From the NCBI GenBank assembly GCA_963997635.1, contig CAXEND010000008.1, positions 1 to 64,000 on the forward strand: a DNA stretch of 64,000 bases, in the 5' to 3' direction. Positions 17,491 to 26,704 of this stretch are shown piece by piece (position 1 is the first letter of the stretch; every line of letters starts with the position of its first letter). The position numbers and the translations under genes are program-made. The notes under the pieces were generated by a model. It was given only the letters and a program-made list of their open reading frames with translations. It was not told the DNA's origin and did not search any database. This DNA is from GCA-2728135 sp002728135. Its GTDB lineage: Bacteria; Pseudomonadota; Alphaproteobacteria; UBA828.

Positions 17491-18338
17491 TATCAATTAT
17501 CACCTTAATGAGATTTCTTGCTATAACTGCTTGCCTAGCACCGCTCCAAGTTTTTTTAATGCTTTTTCGTATTCCTTTATCTAGGCGCCTTCCAATGATC
17601 TGGCATAGAACCATTTGCAGGGTTTTTAGGTTTAGGCTTGAATTACACGGAACTTTATCCAGACAAACTCCAATACTTTTTGTCTGCAATCACACAAGTT
17701 ATTTAGATATACCTGTTTTGGGTGCTGTATTACCGGGTTGTTTTGTGGCAAAGGCAGAGGTGAAAAATTGGCCACTGTTCGGTTTCTTATCAAAGTTGCA
17801 GCGAACTGTTTTTGTTGAGAGGCGAGTAACACGAACTGGACACCACCGAGATGAAATGACTACACGAATGGAAAATGGTGACAATTTGATTTTATTTCCA
17901 GAGGGAACAAGTAACGATGGGAATCGTGTTTTACCATTTAAAAGTGCTTTTTTTGCAATTGCAGATAAAGAAATAGATGGTAAACCAATTTGTGTACAAC
18001 CAGTGTCAGTATCATATACTCATCTAGATGGTTTACCTATGGGTAGACGTTATAGACCTTATTTTGCTTGGTATGGTGATATGGACCTTGCAAGTCACCT
18101 ATGGTCTGTTGCAGGAATAGGTAAAACTACTATTACAGTACAATTTCATGAACCAGTGATTTTTGCTGATTTTGGAAGTCGAAAGGCATTAGCTAATCAC
18201 TGCTGGCAAGTTGTTTCTACTGGCGTATCAGATGCAATTAGTGGTCGCTTAAAATTAAAAAGAAAGCGTCGATGGTGGCCTACTAAGAGATTATTTTATG
18301 ATAAAAAAACTATAACTAACCTATCTAGACCAGCTTAA
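17487..18338 (+). CDS. olsA: Lyso-ornithine lipid O-acyltransferase (OlsA, PlsC-like)
   Basis: OlsA acylates the hydroxyl of lyso-ornithine lipid to give ornithine lipid, a phosphorus-free membrane lipid. The 283-residue protein has an N-terminal membrane segment (about residues 5-25) and the PlsC motifs: NHTSYLD (the HX4D catalytic pair) near residue 70 and FPEGTSNDG near 138. By sequence alone it could be a general 1-acyl-glycerol-3-phosphate acyltransferase; the ATGA overlap with olsB makes OlsA more likely. A terminator-like hairpin follows. Confidence 0.87.
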   Translation: MISIITLMRFLAITACLAPLQVFLMLFRIPLSRRLPMIWHRTICRVFRFRLELHGTLSRQTPILFVCNHTSYLDIPVLGAVLPGCFVAKAEVKNWPLFGFLSKLQRTVFVERRVTRTGHHRDEMTTRMENGDNLILFPEGTSNDGNRVLPFKSAFFAIADKEIDGKPICVQPVSVSYTHLDGLPMGRRYRPYFAWYGDMDLASHLWSVAGIGKTTITVQFHEPVIFADFGSRKALANHCWQVVSTGVSDAISGRLKLKRKRRWWPTKRLFYDKKTITNLSRPA

Positions 18339-18363
18339 CAGAAGATAGTTTGGTGCAGAATGT

Positions 18364-18393
18364 AACTCAACAAAAAAATGAATTTGAGTTTTT
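18364..18393 (+). terminator. Terminator after olsA
   Basis: AACTCAA (18364-18370) pairs perfectly with TTGAGTT (18384-18390), and the 3' arm runs into a T5 stretch (18389-18393). It lies 26 bp past the olsA stop and before miaB, a good position to end the fur-olsBA transcript. Confidence 0.55.
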
Positions 18394-18449
18394 AAAATTT
18401 AACTTTGATTAGGCTAAGAAGCAAAAATATTTAATAGGTTTAAAAGACT

Positions 18450-19868
18450 ATGGTTGAGAAAACAGACCTAAAGAAAATTTTTATTAAGACATATGGCTGC
18501 CAGATGAACGTATATGATTCTGATCGTATAGCTGATGTTATGGCTCCCTCAGGATACGTAAGAACTGAACAGCTGGAGTTAGCTGATATGGTTGTACTGA
18601 ACACATGTCATATACGTGAAAAGGCTTCTGAAAAAGTCTACTCGGAGCTTGGTCGTTTAGCTAATTTGAAAGAGCACAAAAAATTAGAGGGAAAAGATTT
18701 TGTTGTGGCTTTGGCAGGATGTGTTGCACAAGCAGAAGGTGAAGAGGTGCGTAGGAGAGCCCCATGTGTTGATATTGTTGTTGGTCCACAAACATATCAC
18801 CGTTTGCCTTATATGGTTGCTGAAGCATCTACTGCTAAAAATCTAGTTTTAGATATTGAATTTCCAACAATATCTAAATTTGATCTAATGAGATCAAAAC
18901 TTGGCTCAGATAACAAGGATCAAAGCGTGTCTGCATACATAACAGTTCAAGAAGGCTGCGATCGCTTCTGTAATTTCTGTGTGGTTCCTTACACGAGGGG
19001 TGCTGAATACTCTCGACCAATGGTAGATATTCTTAAAGAGGCAAAAAACCTAATTGATAATGGTGCTAGAGAGCTTATTTTGTTAGGTCAAAATGTAAAC
19101 GCTTATCATGGTGTTGATATTGATGGAACAGAAGTAGGATTAGAGATACTGATTAATAATTTGTCAAAACTTGGAGACTTAATAAGGATTAGATATACAA
19201 CCAGCCATCCCAAGGATATGAGTGAAAACCTTATTAATGCCCATGGAAAAATCCCACAACTCATGCCTTTTCTACATTTACCAGTTCAGTCAGGGTCTGA
19301 TGAAATATTAAGACTTATGAATCGCCAGCATACAGTTAAAGATTATATGAAAATTATAGAAAAGCTCAGAAAGGTTCGTGAAGACATTGTCTTTTCGAGT
19401 GATTTCATAGTTGGTTATCCTGGTGAAACAGATGCTGATTTTAGATCCACACTTAAGTTGATTGATTCGGTAAAGTTTGGCCAGGCTTTTTCTTTTAAAT
19501 ATAGCGTAAGGCCAGGGACACCGGCAGCTGACTTGCCAAATCAAATCCCAGAAGAATTAAAAAAGGAAAGACTAACTGAGTTACAAGATTTAATAGATAA
19601 GCAACAGCGTAACTTTAATTTAAATTGTGTTAATTTAGAGCTTCCCATTTTGTTTGAGAGAGAAAGTAATGAAGGTTCTCAGATTTCTGGTAGGACACCT
19701 TATATGCAATGGGTAAATATCCCTAAAAATTTCGAGAATATTGGTGATATTTATAATGTAGTTATAACCGAAGGCTATGCAAAAAGTTTAGGTGGAAAAA
19801 TTATAAAGAACAAAAATAAACCTACTACCAATAAGGAAGAATCCAGATCTCAAAGAGTCACCTTATGA
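18450..19868 (+). CDS. miaB: tRNA-2-methylthio-N6-dimethylallyladenosine synthase MiaB
   Basis: This radical-SAM methylthiotransferase adds a methylthio group to i6A37 of tRNA. The 472-residue protein has the three-domain layout: an N-terminal UPF0004 domain with KTYGCQMN, CHIRE and AGCVAQ cysteines, the radical-SAM cluster motif CDRFCNFC near residue 170, and a C-terminal TRAM domain. It overlaps phoH by 4 bp (ATGA), the usual miaB-phoH-ybeY-corC-lnt operon. Confidence 0.96.
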   Translation: MVEKTDLKKIFIKTYGCQMNVYDSDRIADVMAPSGYVRTEQLELADMVVLNTCHIREKASEKVYSELGRLANLKEHKKLEGKDFVVALAGCVAQAEGEEVRRRAPCVDIVVGPQTYHRLPYMVAEASTAKNLVLDIEFPTISKFDLMRSKLGSDNKDQSVSAYITVQEGCDRFCNFCVVPYTRGAEYSRPMVDILKEAKNLIDNGARELILLGQNVNAYHGVDIDGTEVGLEILINNLSKLGDLIRIRYTTSHPKDMSENLINAHGKIPQLMPFLHLPVQSGSDEILRLMNRQHTVKDYMKIIEKLRKVREDIVFSSDFIVGYPGETDADFRSTLKLIDSVKFGQAFSFKYSVRPGTPAADLPNQIPEELKKERLTELQDLIDKQQRNFNLNCVNLELPILFERESNEGSQISGRTPYMQWVNIPKNFENIGDIYNVVITEGYAKSLGGKIIKNKNKPTTNKEESRSQRVTL

Positions 19869-20866
19869 CAGTAAATGATTTTTCTCTTCCAAAAACAACT
19901 TCAGAACAAATTCAAATGAAATTTGAAAAAAACTCACTTTTACTTTTGTTGTTTGGAAATCATGATAGTCACCTTACAAAAATTGAACAAAGTTTAGATG
20001 TAATAATTAGTAGCCGTGGTAATGAAGTATCAATATCGGGCTCTAGTAATGCAATCTTTCATGCACGAAATGTACTTGAGGATTTATATGAACAATTGGA
20101 AAAAGGAAGGACAATAGACTTAGCAGATGTTGATGCAAGCATTAAAATGCATGGTCAAAAAATAAGTCTAGTAAACAAAATTTCAGATAAAGAAAATATA
20201 AGAGCTCATAAAAGGACTATTAGACCCCGATCCCCAAACCAAATCAATTATATGCACGCTCTTAGGCAAACAGACCTAACTTTTGCTCTTGGGCCTGCTG
20301 GAACTGGTAAGACTTATCTTGCTGTAGCAGTTGCAGTTTCACTCTTTGTTGGTGGGGAGGTAGACCGAATAATTCTTTCAAGGCCAGCGGTTGAGGCAGG
20401 TGAACGTCTTGGTTTTTTACCCGGAGATATAAAAGATAAAGTTGATCCTTATTTTAGGCCTCTTTATGACGCTTTGTATGATATGCTTCCGCCGGAGCAA
20501 GTATCAAGAAGAATTGAAACGGGAGAAATAGAAATTGCTCCATTGGCATTTATGCGTGGTAGAACGCTATCTAATGCATTCGTTATTTTAGATGAAGCCC
20601 AGAATACAACTCCTATGCAGATGAAAATGTTTGTTACTAGGCTTGGAGAATACTCTCGTATGGCGATAACAGGAGATTTGTCGCAGGTTGATTTGCCTAA
20701 TGGAATAAATTCAGGACTGACTGAGGCTGTTAAAGTATTAGATGGTGTTGATCACACTAAAATTATTAGATTTAAAGATTCGGATGTAGTGAGAAACCCT
20801 TTGGTTACAAGAATTGTCAGAGCCTACGAAGCTTATGAAGCTAAGGGAAATAATGAAAAAAAATAG
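19865..20866 (+). CDS. phoH: PhoH-like ATPase (PhoL/YbeZ type)
   Basis: The 333-residue protein carries the Walker A motif GPAGTGKTYLA near residue 143 and Walker B ILDEAQN near residue 240, inside a conserved PhoH domain with RPAVEAGERLGFLPGD. PhoH/YbeZ proteins partner YbeY and are implicated in RNA metabolism and ribosome maturation. It sits between miaB (4-bp overlap) and ybeY (14-bp overlap). Confidence 0.94.
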   Translation: MTVNDFSLPKTTSEQIQMKFEKNSLLLLLFGNHDSHLTKIEQSLDVIISSRGNEVSISGSSNAIFHARNVLEDLYEQLEKGRTIDLADVDASIKMHGQKISLVNKISDKENIRAHKRTIRPRSPNQINYMHALRQTDLTFALGPAGTGKTYLAVAVAVSLFVGGEVDRIILSRPAVEAGERLGFLPGDIKDKVDPYFRPLYDALYDMLPPEQVSRRIETGEIEIAPLAFMRGRTLSNAFVILDEAQNTTPMQMKMFVTRLGEYSRMAITGDLSQVDLPNGINSGLTEAVKVLDGVDHTKIIRFKDSDVVRNPLVTRIVRAYEAYEAKGNNEKK

Positions 20867-21392
20867 AGTATTAGATTGCTCAATAAAGTTTTTTTGTTCT
20901 AGTTGGCGAGGTATTGGTGTTGATCGCCATTTAATCCAAAAGGCTATTTCTGCTGCATTAGATTGTAATGGCAGCTATATCAATGAAAAATTAGCTCTAG
21001 CCGTTGTTTTGGCAGATGATAAATTTGTACAAGATCATAATAAAAGATTCCGAAGTAGGGACAAACCCACAAATGTGCTTGCATTTAGACAGATAAGGTT
21101 ATCAAGAAATCGATCTTTAATCTCTCCAAAGTCAGAGCCAATTGAACTTGGAGATGTGATAATTGCTTACGAGACTGTAATTAGAGAGTCTAAAGAATCA
21201 AGTATTCCTGTAAAACAGCATGTTTCACACCTTATTATACATGGCGTTTTACATCTGCTCGGACATGATCATCAGAACGAAAAAGATACAAAGATAATGC
21301 AACAAACAGAAATTGATGCCCTAGAGTTGATTGGTTGTCCAAATCCTTACTTAAATGAAATTGATGTGACGAGGATTGAAGCTTATGAGTGA
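20853..21392 (+). CDS. ybeY: Endoribonuclease YbeY
   Basis: YbeY is a zinc endoribonuclease in 16S rRNA 3' maturation and late ribosome quality control. The zinc triad appears as HGVLHLLGHDH near residue 125. I choose the ATG at 20853, which has AAGGGA at good spacing and gives 179 residues; the frame extends upstream to 20814 without a good site. It overlaps phoH and is coupled to the CorC-like gene through an ATGAGTGA junction. Confidence 0.93.
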   Translation: MKKNRVLDCSIKFFCSSWRGIGVDRHLIQKAISAALDCNGSYINEKLALAVVLADDKFVQDHNKRFRSRDKPTNVLAFRQIRLSRNRSLISPKSEPIELGDVIIAYETVIRESKESSIPVKQHVSHLIIHGVLHLLGHDHQNEKDTKIMQQTEIDALELIGCPNPYLNEIDVTRIEAYE

Positions 21393-22290
21393 ACATGACG
21401 ATAGTTTACAAAATAAGGTTTCCCAAAATAGTCAAGATGAAACTTCTATTTTAGCATCAATAGCAGAATGGTTACGTAAAGGTCTGACCAAAGTAGAAGA
21501 GCCAACATGGCAAGAAACTGTTGAAGAATTTATAGAAGCCAAGGAGGATGTTGCAGAGCGTATTAGTGATGAGGAACGATCTTTGTTACTAAATTTATTA
21601 CGTTTTGGCCAACTCACAGTTGATCAGGCTATGGTTCCAAGAAGTGATATAATTGCCCTCAATCAAAATTCATCATTAGAGGACACGATGGCTTTGATTA
21701 AGCAAAAAGGACATTCTAGGATGCCAGTTTATAGATCCAACTTGGATGACGTAGCTGGCATGATTCATATTCGTGACGTGCTTGCATATTGGGGTGAAGA
21801 TTCAATTTTTAAACTTCCTGACATAATGAGAGAAATATTGTTTGTTCCAGCTTCAATGCCAATCGTAAATCTATTAGTAAAGATGCGTCAGACGCGTCTA
21901 CATATGGCGATAGTTGTTGACGAGTATGGTGGTACAGATGGGCTTGTTACTATTGAAGATATAGTTGAGGAGATTGTTGGAGAACTCGAAGATGAGCATG
22001 ATGAAGATTCCCCTCCGATAGTTGAAAGGGGGACAAATATATTTGATATAGAGGCACGAGCAGAGTTAATAATAGTAGAAGAGACTATAGGCATAACCTT
22101 TGATATTTCTGAAGAGATAGAAGATATTGATACAATAGGTGGGTTAGTAATTTCACTAGCAGGCAAAGTACCAGAAAAGGGTGAGTTGATACTATATTCA
22201 GAAAATGTAGATATCTTAGTTTTAGATGCTGATCCAAGAAAAGTAAAAAAGGTACGAATTACAATCAAAAATACAGATATCGACACTTAA
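21385..22290 (+). CDS. corC: CBS-domain CorC/hemolysin-C family protein
   Basis: The ATG at 21385 gives 301 residues. After an N-terminal helix comes SLLLNLLRFGQLTVDQAMVPR, two CBS domains (about residues 70-190; ATP/Mg-type ligand sites around GHSRMPVYR and HMAIVVDEYGGTDGLVT) and a C-terminal CorC_HlyC domain rich in Glu/Asp and Ile. It lacks the DUF21 membrane domain, so it is the soluble form linked to Mg/Co efflux (YbeX). It lies in its usual operon between ybeY and lnt. Confidence 0.92.
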   Translation: MSEHDDSLQNKVSQNSQDETSILASIAEWLRKGLTKVEEPTWQETVEEFIEAKEDVAERISDEERSLLLNLLRFGQLTVDQAMVPRSDIIALNQNSSLEDTMALIKQKGHSRMPVYRSNLDDVAGMIHIRDVLAYWGEDSIFKLPDIMREILFVPASMPIVNLLVKMRQTRLHMAIVVDEYGGTDGLVTIEDIVEEIVGELEDEHDEDSPPIVERGTNIFDIEARAELIIVEETIGITFDISEEIEDIDTIGGLVISLAGKVPEKGELILYSENVDILVLDADPRKVKKVRITIKNTDIDT

Positions 22291-22300
22291 TATATCAAAA

Positions 22301-23881
22301 GTGGCGATGACCATCAGAAAAAAAACATTAAACATTCCACCGGTTGTTCAAAGGGGGTATTTCTGGTGTGCAATCGCTTTTCTTTTGGGAGTTATCCTAT
22401 CGTTTTCTTTGCCGCCAATATATGCACTCCCAGTTTTACCTATATCATTCGGTGGATTTTTGATCATAATTTTAAAAAGTCGAAATGCCTTAAGTGCCGC
22501 ATTAAGAGGTTGGTGGTTTGGTTTTGGATACTTTATTGTAACATTTCACTGGATTGGAGCTGCACTATTAGTTGATGCAGACCGATTTGGTTGGTTAGCA
22601 GTTCCTGCGGTTTTACTGATATCTGCAGGCCTGGCACTTTTTCCAGTGCTAGTTTCATTAGCAGTCTGGTTTTCCCCATCTGGTAATTGGCTTAAAGTAT
22701 TAATTTTTGCTTTTGCCTGGGCTTTAAGTGAATGGCTACGTGGTATTATATTTTCAGGCTTTCCAATGAGTCCTATTGGTATTTCTTGGACAATTTCTGA
22801 TGCAATGATTCAATCTGTATCTATAGTAGGTGTTTTTGGTTTGAGTTTTGTCACTGTTTTAGCCTCAGCATTACCTTTATCACATTATTGTATTCAGAAA
22901 AGAAGGACTCAAAAGTCAATAATTATGGCAACTGGTATAAGTTTTGGTATACTTGTAATAGTTTGGGTAGGGGGGGAAATTAGAATATCAGAATCAGAAA
23001 TAGGTTATAATGATTCAAATTTGAAAATCCGGGTTGTCCAAGCCAATATATCCCAACAGAGCAAGTGGGATTTTAAAGCTAAGAATTTGGCATTAAGCAA
23101 GCACATCAACTGGAGTTTATATAATAATAACTGGGATCCTGAACTGGTAATTTGGCCAGAAACAGCAGTTCCATTTTATATATCCAATGATGGACAATTA
23201 ATACATTTAATTAGTAAAGCTATTCCTGATGATGGTTTTCTTATTACTGGGGCACCTAGAACAGAAAAAGTAAATGGATTATCAAAGGTTTGGAATAGTA
23301 TGTTTTTACTTGGATCCGATTTTTCAGTAAAAGCTGTTTACGACAAACATCATTTAGTTCCATTTGGAGAATATATACCCCTAAGGGGTGTATTTGGATT
23401 TTCTAATCTGGTTAATAGTGCAGTTGATTTTTCGTCAGGGTTTGGTCCTACTACTATCAATATAAAACCAATACCATCATTTAGCCCACTTATTTGCTAT
23501 GAGGGTATTTTCCCGGGTAATGTTATTGGAGAAGGCATAAGGCCTGCATGGTTACTTAATATAACAAATGATGGTTGGTTTGGAAATACAACTGGGCCTT
23601 ACCAACATTTTCATACTGCAAGGCTTAGGGCATTAGAAGAGGGACTTCCATTAATCAGGGCAGCAAACACAGGGATATCAGCAATTATAGATCCATTGGG
23701 ACAAATAAAAAAAAGTACTAGTCTAGGGTCTGAGGGTATAATGGATGGATATTTACCGGCACCACTACAAAAACCCCCTCCATTTGCTTCTATCGGGAAC
23801 TGGATTTTGCTGATAGTTGGAGTAATAATCTTCTGTTTCGCTACTTTTGATTTTCGTAGATTTAGAATTAAATTTTTATAA
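22301..23881 (+). CDS. lnt: Apolipoprotein N-acyltransferase
   Basis: Lnt adds the third acyl chain to the N-terminal cysteine of lipoproteins at the periplasmic face of the inner membrane. The 526-residue protein has about six N-terminal membrane segments, a nitrilase-like periplasmic domain and a last membrane helix. The catalytic Glu, Lys and Cys are visible in IWPETAVPF, YDKHHLVPFGEY and PLICYEGIFPG. The start is GTG 22301 or ATG 22307. It ends the miaB-phoH-ybeY-corC-lnt operon. Confidence 0.95.
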   Translation: MAMTIRKKTLNIPPVVQRGYFWCAIAFLLGVILSFSLPPIYALPVLPISFGGFLIIILKSRNALSAALRGWWFGFGYFIVTFHWIGAALLVDADRFGWLAVPAVLLISAGLALFPVLVSLAVWFSPSGNWLKVLIFAFAWALSEWLRGIIFSGFPMSPIGISWTISDAMIQSVSIVGVFGLSFVTVLASALPLSHYCIQKRRTQKSIIMATGISFGILVIVWVGGEIRISESEIGYNDSNLKIRVVQANISQQSKWDFKAKNLALSKHINWSLYNNNWDPELVIWPETAVPFYISNDGQLIHLISKAIPDDGFLITGAPRTEKVNGLSKVWNSMFLLGSDFSVKAVYDKHHLVPFGEYIPLRGVFGFSNLVNSAVDFSSGFGPTTINIKPIPSFSPLICYEGIFPGNVIGEGIRPAWLLNITNDGWFGNTTGPYQHFHTARLRALEEGLPLIRAANTGISAIIDPLGQIKKSTSLGSEGIMDGYLPAPLQKPPPFASIGNWILLIVGVIIFCFATFDFRRFRIKFL

Positions 23882-23911
23882 ATAACCTAGTATTTTGTTA
23901 TCAATGTGTAT

Positions 23912-23964
23912 TCAAATAAGCTATGAATTTTCTTTTTTATTGAGATTATTTCTATCTTATTTGA
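23912..23964. repeat. Separated 9-bp inverted repeat between lnt and metK
   Basis: TCAAATAAG (23912-23920) and CTTATTTGA (23956-23964) are exact complements 35 nt apart. It lies 31 bp past the lnt stop and more than 130 bp before metK. It could be an lnt 3' hairpin or a regulator site; AT richness limits its weight. Confidence 0.35.
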
Positions 23965-24096
23965 TACAAAATCAAAAACCAATACTTGACCAGAGGTAGG
24001 CATAAACCCTAATGACATTTGCAACTCTTTTGATTATTTTTTAATTTTAGTAAGTTAGATTCTTTAACGAGTTTTATATCAAACTAACAGGAGTAA

Positions 24097-25275
24097 GTGG
24101 TGCCGCAATCTTCTTATATGTTTACAAGTGAGTCCGTATCAGAGGGCCACCCAGATAAAGTTTGTGATCGTATTTCTGATGCGATTGTAGATGCATATTT
24201 GTCTCTAGATCCAGAAAGTCGTGTTGCGTGTGAAACTTTAGTTACTACCAATCGAATAGTTTTGGCAGGTGAGGTTAGGGGGCCTGATAGTATTAGCAAT
24301 CAAGATATAGAAGATATTGCACGTCAGGCAGTAAAAAAGATTGGATACGAACAAGAAGGTTTCCATTGGGATAATGCACAAGTGGATGTTCACTTGCATG
24401 CACAATCCATTGATATTGCCATGGGAGTAGATGCATCAGGTAATAAAGATGAAGGGGCAGGAGATCAGGGGATAATGTTTGGACATGCATGTAGTGAAAC
24501 TAATGCATTAATGCCAGCACCTATACATTTCTCACACGAGATTTTGCGAAAAATGGCAGAAGCTCGTCATACTGGGTCTGCTAAGGGACTATTACCAGAT
24601 TCTAAAAGTCAAGTTACGCTCAGGTATGAGAATGGTGTTCCCGTTGGTGCTGCTTCAATAGTAGTATCAACTCAACATGAGGATTTTCTTTCTCAGGAAG
24701 AGGTTCGAGAAATAGTAAGGCCCCATGTGGTTGATGTATTACCAGATGGATGGATGTGTCCAGAGAGTGAATTTTATGTTAATCCAACTGGGAGGTTTGT
24801 GATTGGGGGTCCGGATGGAGATTGTGGACTTACAGGAAGAAAAATCATTGTTGATACATATGGAGGAGCCTCACCTCATGGGGGGGGTGCATTTTCGGGT
24901 AAAGATCCTACTAAAGTAGATCGGTCTGCTGCTTATGCTGCTCGTTATCTTGCAAAAAATGTAGTTGCAGCTGGATTTGCAACCTCATGTACAATCCAAT
25001 TATCCTACGCGATAGGAGTTTCAAAACCATTATCAGTTTATGTAAACTTACATAATACTGGTAAAATTTCTGAAACTAAACTATCTCAGTTAATACAAAA
25101 AGTTATGGATTTGTCACCACGTGGTATTCGAGAAAAACTAAATCTTAGCCGTCCAATTTATGAGCGGACAGCAGCCTACGGACATTTTGGTCGAAATCCA
25201 GAACCAGATGGGGGATTTTCTTGGGAAAAACTAGATTTGGTTGATGCTCTAAAAGCAGACTCGGATAAACTATAA
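24097..25275 (+). CDS. metK: S-adenosylmethionine synthetase
   Basis: MetK makes SAM from methionine and ATP and supplies the many SAM enzymes encoded here. The 392-residue protein has GHPDKVCDRISDA near residue 18, GAGDQGIMFG near 127 and GGGAFSGKDPTKVDRSAAYAA (metal/ATP site) near 265, all in the usual order. The start is one of two adjacent GTG codons at 24097 and 24100, preceded by AGGAG. TTGACC at 23986 in the 215-bp leader could be a -35, but its -10 is poor. I see no match to SAM-II or SAM/SAH riboswitch cores as I know them. Confidence 0.97.
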   Translation: MVPQSSYMFTSESVSEGHPDKVCDRISDAIVDAYLSLDPESRVACETLVTTNRIVLAGEVRGPDSISNQDIEDIARQAVKKIGYEQEGFHWDNAQVDVHLHAQSIDIAMGVDASGNKDEGAGDQGIMFGHACSETNALMPAPIHFSHEILRKMAEARHTGSAKGLLPDSKSQVTLRYENGVPVGAASIVVSTQHEDFLSQEEVREIVRPHVVDVLPDGWMCPESEFYVNPTGRFVIGGPDGDCGLTGRKIIVDTYGGASPHGGGAFSGKDPTKVDRSAAYAARYLAKNVVAAGFATSCTIQLSYAIGVSKPLSVYVNLHNTGKISETKLSQLIQKVMDLSPRGIREKLNLSRPIYERTAAYGHFGRNPEPDGGFSWEKLDLVDALKADSDKL

Positions 25276-25281
25276 ATTTCA

Positions 25282-25983
25282 ATGCAAAAAGAAACTTTTG
25301 TTTACGGAAGACAAAACCGTAGAGGTTTGAGTGCTGGCAAAAGGGCAGTCCTTGATAGGATAATGTCAAATTTTAGTATCGATGATTCGATTATTCAAGA
25401 TGAAGTATTGGAACCTTCTGGTCTTTTTAAAAATAATATTCGTGCAGTTTGGCTTGAAATAGGTTTTGGCGCAGGTGAACACATTGTTGCACAAGCATTA
25501 AAAAATCCAGACATAGGGTTTATTGGGTGTGATCCTTTTATGAACGGTGTTGCCAGTCTTTGTAAAAAATTGGATGTTGAAGGTTTAAATAATGTAAAAA
25601 TTTATACGGGAGACGCAAAAAACATACTAAAGGTATTGAGGCCCAAATCTATACAGAGATTATTTATTCTCTTCCCAGATCCTTGGCCCAAAAAAAGACA
25701 TCATAAGAGGCGGATAATAAACCCTGAAACTATTTTGTTAATGCAGCGTATAATTGTACCGGGAGGTGAGTTGCGTATAGCTTCAGATGAAACGTCCTAC
25801 ATACATTGGATTCTGCGATGTATGGCTGAGTCGAAAGTATTTAATTGGTCTGTGTCTAGCCAGCGGGACTGGCAAGAAAAAGGAGCTGATTGGCCAGAAA
25901 CTCGCTATGAAATAAAAGCGTTGTCAGAGGGCAGAGAACCCGTGTTTTTGACTTATTTTGCTACCGGTAATAAAATCTTCTAG
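25282..25983 (+). CDS. trmB: tRNA (guanine-N7-)-methyltransferase TrmB
   Basis: TrmB makes m7G46 in tRNA. The 233-residue Rossmann methyltransferase shows LEIGFGAGEH (SAM loop) near residue 58, FIGCDPF near 78 and the TrmB signature FPDPWPKKRHHKRRI near 133. It begins 6 bp after the metK stop and is likely cotranscribed with it. Confidence 0.96.
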   Translation: MQKETFVYGRQNRRGLSAGKRAVLDRIMSNFSIDDSIIQDEVLEPSGLFKNNIRAVWLEIGFGAGEHIVAQALKNPDIGFIGCDPFMNGVASLCKKLDVEGLNNVKIYTGDAKNILKVLRPKSIQRLFILFPDPWPKKRHHKRRIINPETILLMQRIIVPGGELRIASDETSYIHWILRCMAESKVFNWSVSSQRDWQEKGADWPETRYEIKALSEGREPVFLTYFATGNKIF

Positions 25984-26043
25984 ATAATAGCCCTATAAAG
26001 TATAAAAAACATTTAAAAATTAAATTTTTACGTTTTTAGTAAT

Positions 26044-26102
26044 AAAACATGCATAAGACCCTTGAAGCCAAGGCATTAACCAAGATATGCTATACATGTT
26101 TT
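26044..26102 (+). ncRNA. Structured leader RNA upstream of rimP (or trmB terminator)
   Basis: Three nested stems can form: AAAACAT/ATGTTTT (26044-26050 with 26096-26102), GCATA/TATGC (26051-26055 with 26086-26090) and an apical CCTTG/CAAGG hairpin (26060-26064 with 26069-26073, 4-nt loop). The outer 3' arm ends in a T5 run. It could end the metK-trmB transcript or be part of an autoregulated leader of the rimP-nusA-infB operon. I do not recognise a named RNA family. Confidence 0.4.
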
Positions 26103-26147
26103 TGTCTGTAGGTATGTTGAAAGGAACCCTTTGCTGTGATTGTGAAG

Positions 26148-26176
26148 GTGGGCGGATTGCCCACTTTTTTGTTTTT
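26148..26176 (+). terminator. Intrinsic terminator/attenuator ahead of rimP-nusA-infB
   Basis: GTGGGC (26148-26153), a 5-nt loop and GCCCAC (26159-26164) are followed by T6, G and T6. This is the strongest intrinsic terminator in the window. It lies 32 bp before the rimP ATG, not at a gene end, so it is placed to attenuate the operon. nusA encodes an elongation/termination factor that could control read-through. Confidence 0.75.
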
Positions 26177-26207
26177 TGAGCCAATCTTTTGAAAATGTGG
26201 GGAATAT

Positions 26208-26699
26208 ATGGAAGTTATTCGCTGCATCGAAGAGCTACTCACACCATCGCTTGAAGCACTTGGTTACGAAGTCGTACGTGTCCAGTTTAATGGCGAACAG
26301 CGACAAACTTTGCAAATAATGATAGAGCGAGTTGATGGAAAAGGGGTTACAGTTGATGACTGTGCCGATGTAAGCCGATCTATATCGGCTTTGCTTGACG
26401 TGGAAGACCCTATTTCCAAAAATTATACTTTGGAGGTTAGCTCACCTGGAATAGACAGACCTCTTACACGGATGAAAGATTTTGCTAGGTATGCAGGATT
26501 TGAGGTGAGAATAGAGCTGAAAAAAAGTATTGATGGGCGTAAAAAATTTAAAGGACCATTACTAGGTTTAGATGGTACAAACATAATGATGGCAGTGGAT
26601 GGTAGAGAGACAATATTACCTTTTGACTTTATCCATTCGGCCAAATTGATTTTAACGGATGAACTTATTATGGCATCTAATGAAGAAAGGCAGGTATAG
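26208..26699 (+). CDS. rimP: Ribosome maturation factor RimP
   Basis: RimP assists 30S subunit maturation. The 163-residue protein begins with the LEALGYEVVRVQF block and has the conserved SRSISALLDVEDPI and YTLEVSSPGIDRPLTR blocks before a C-terminal Sm-like domain. It is the first gene of the rimP-nusA-ylxR-infB-rbfA-truB-rpsO-pnp cluster; nusA follows after 5 bp. Confidence 0.95.
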   Translation: MEVIRCIEELLTPSLEALGYEVVRVQFNGEQRQTLQIMIERVDGKGVTVDDCADVSRSISALLDVEDPISKNYTLEVSSPGIDRPLTRMKDFARYAGFEVRIELKKSIDGRKKFKGPLLGLDGTNIMMAVDGRETILPFDFIHSAKLILTDELIMASNEERQV

Positions 26700-26704
26700 A
26701 AGCA

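Noticed and set aside
21888..22286. Minus-strand Ser/Ile-rich 132-residue frame
   Set aside because: It is a shadow of the acidic C-terminal half of the CorC-like protein.
23882..24096. SAM riboswitch in the metK leader
   Set aside because: Compared by memory with SAM-II and SAM/SAH cores, no matching conserved segments were found; only a distant inverted repeat is present.
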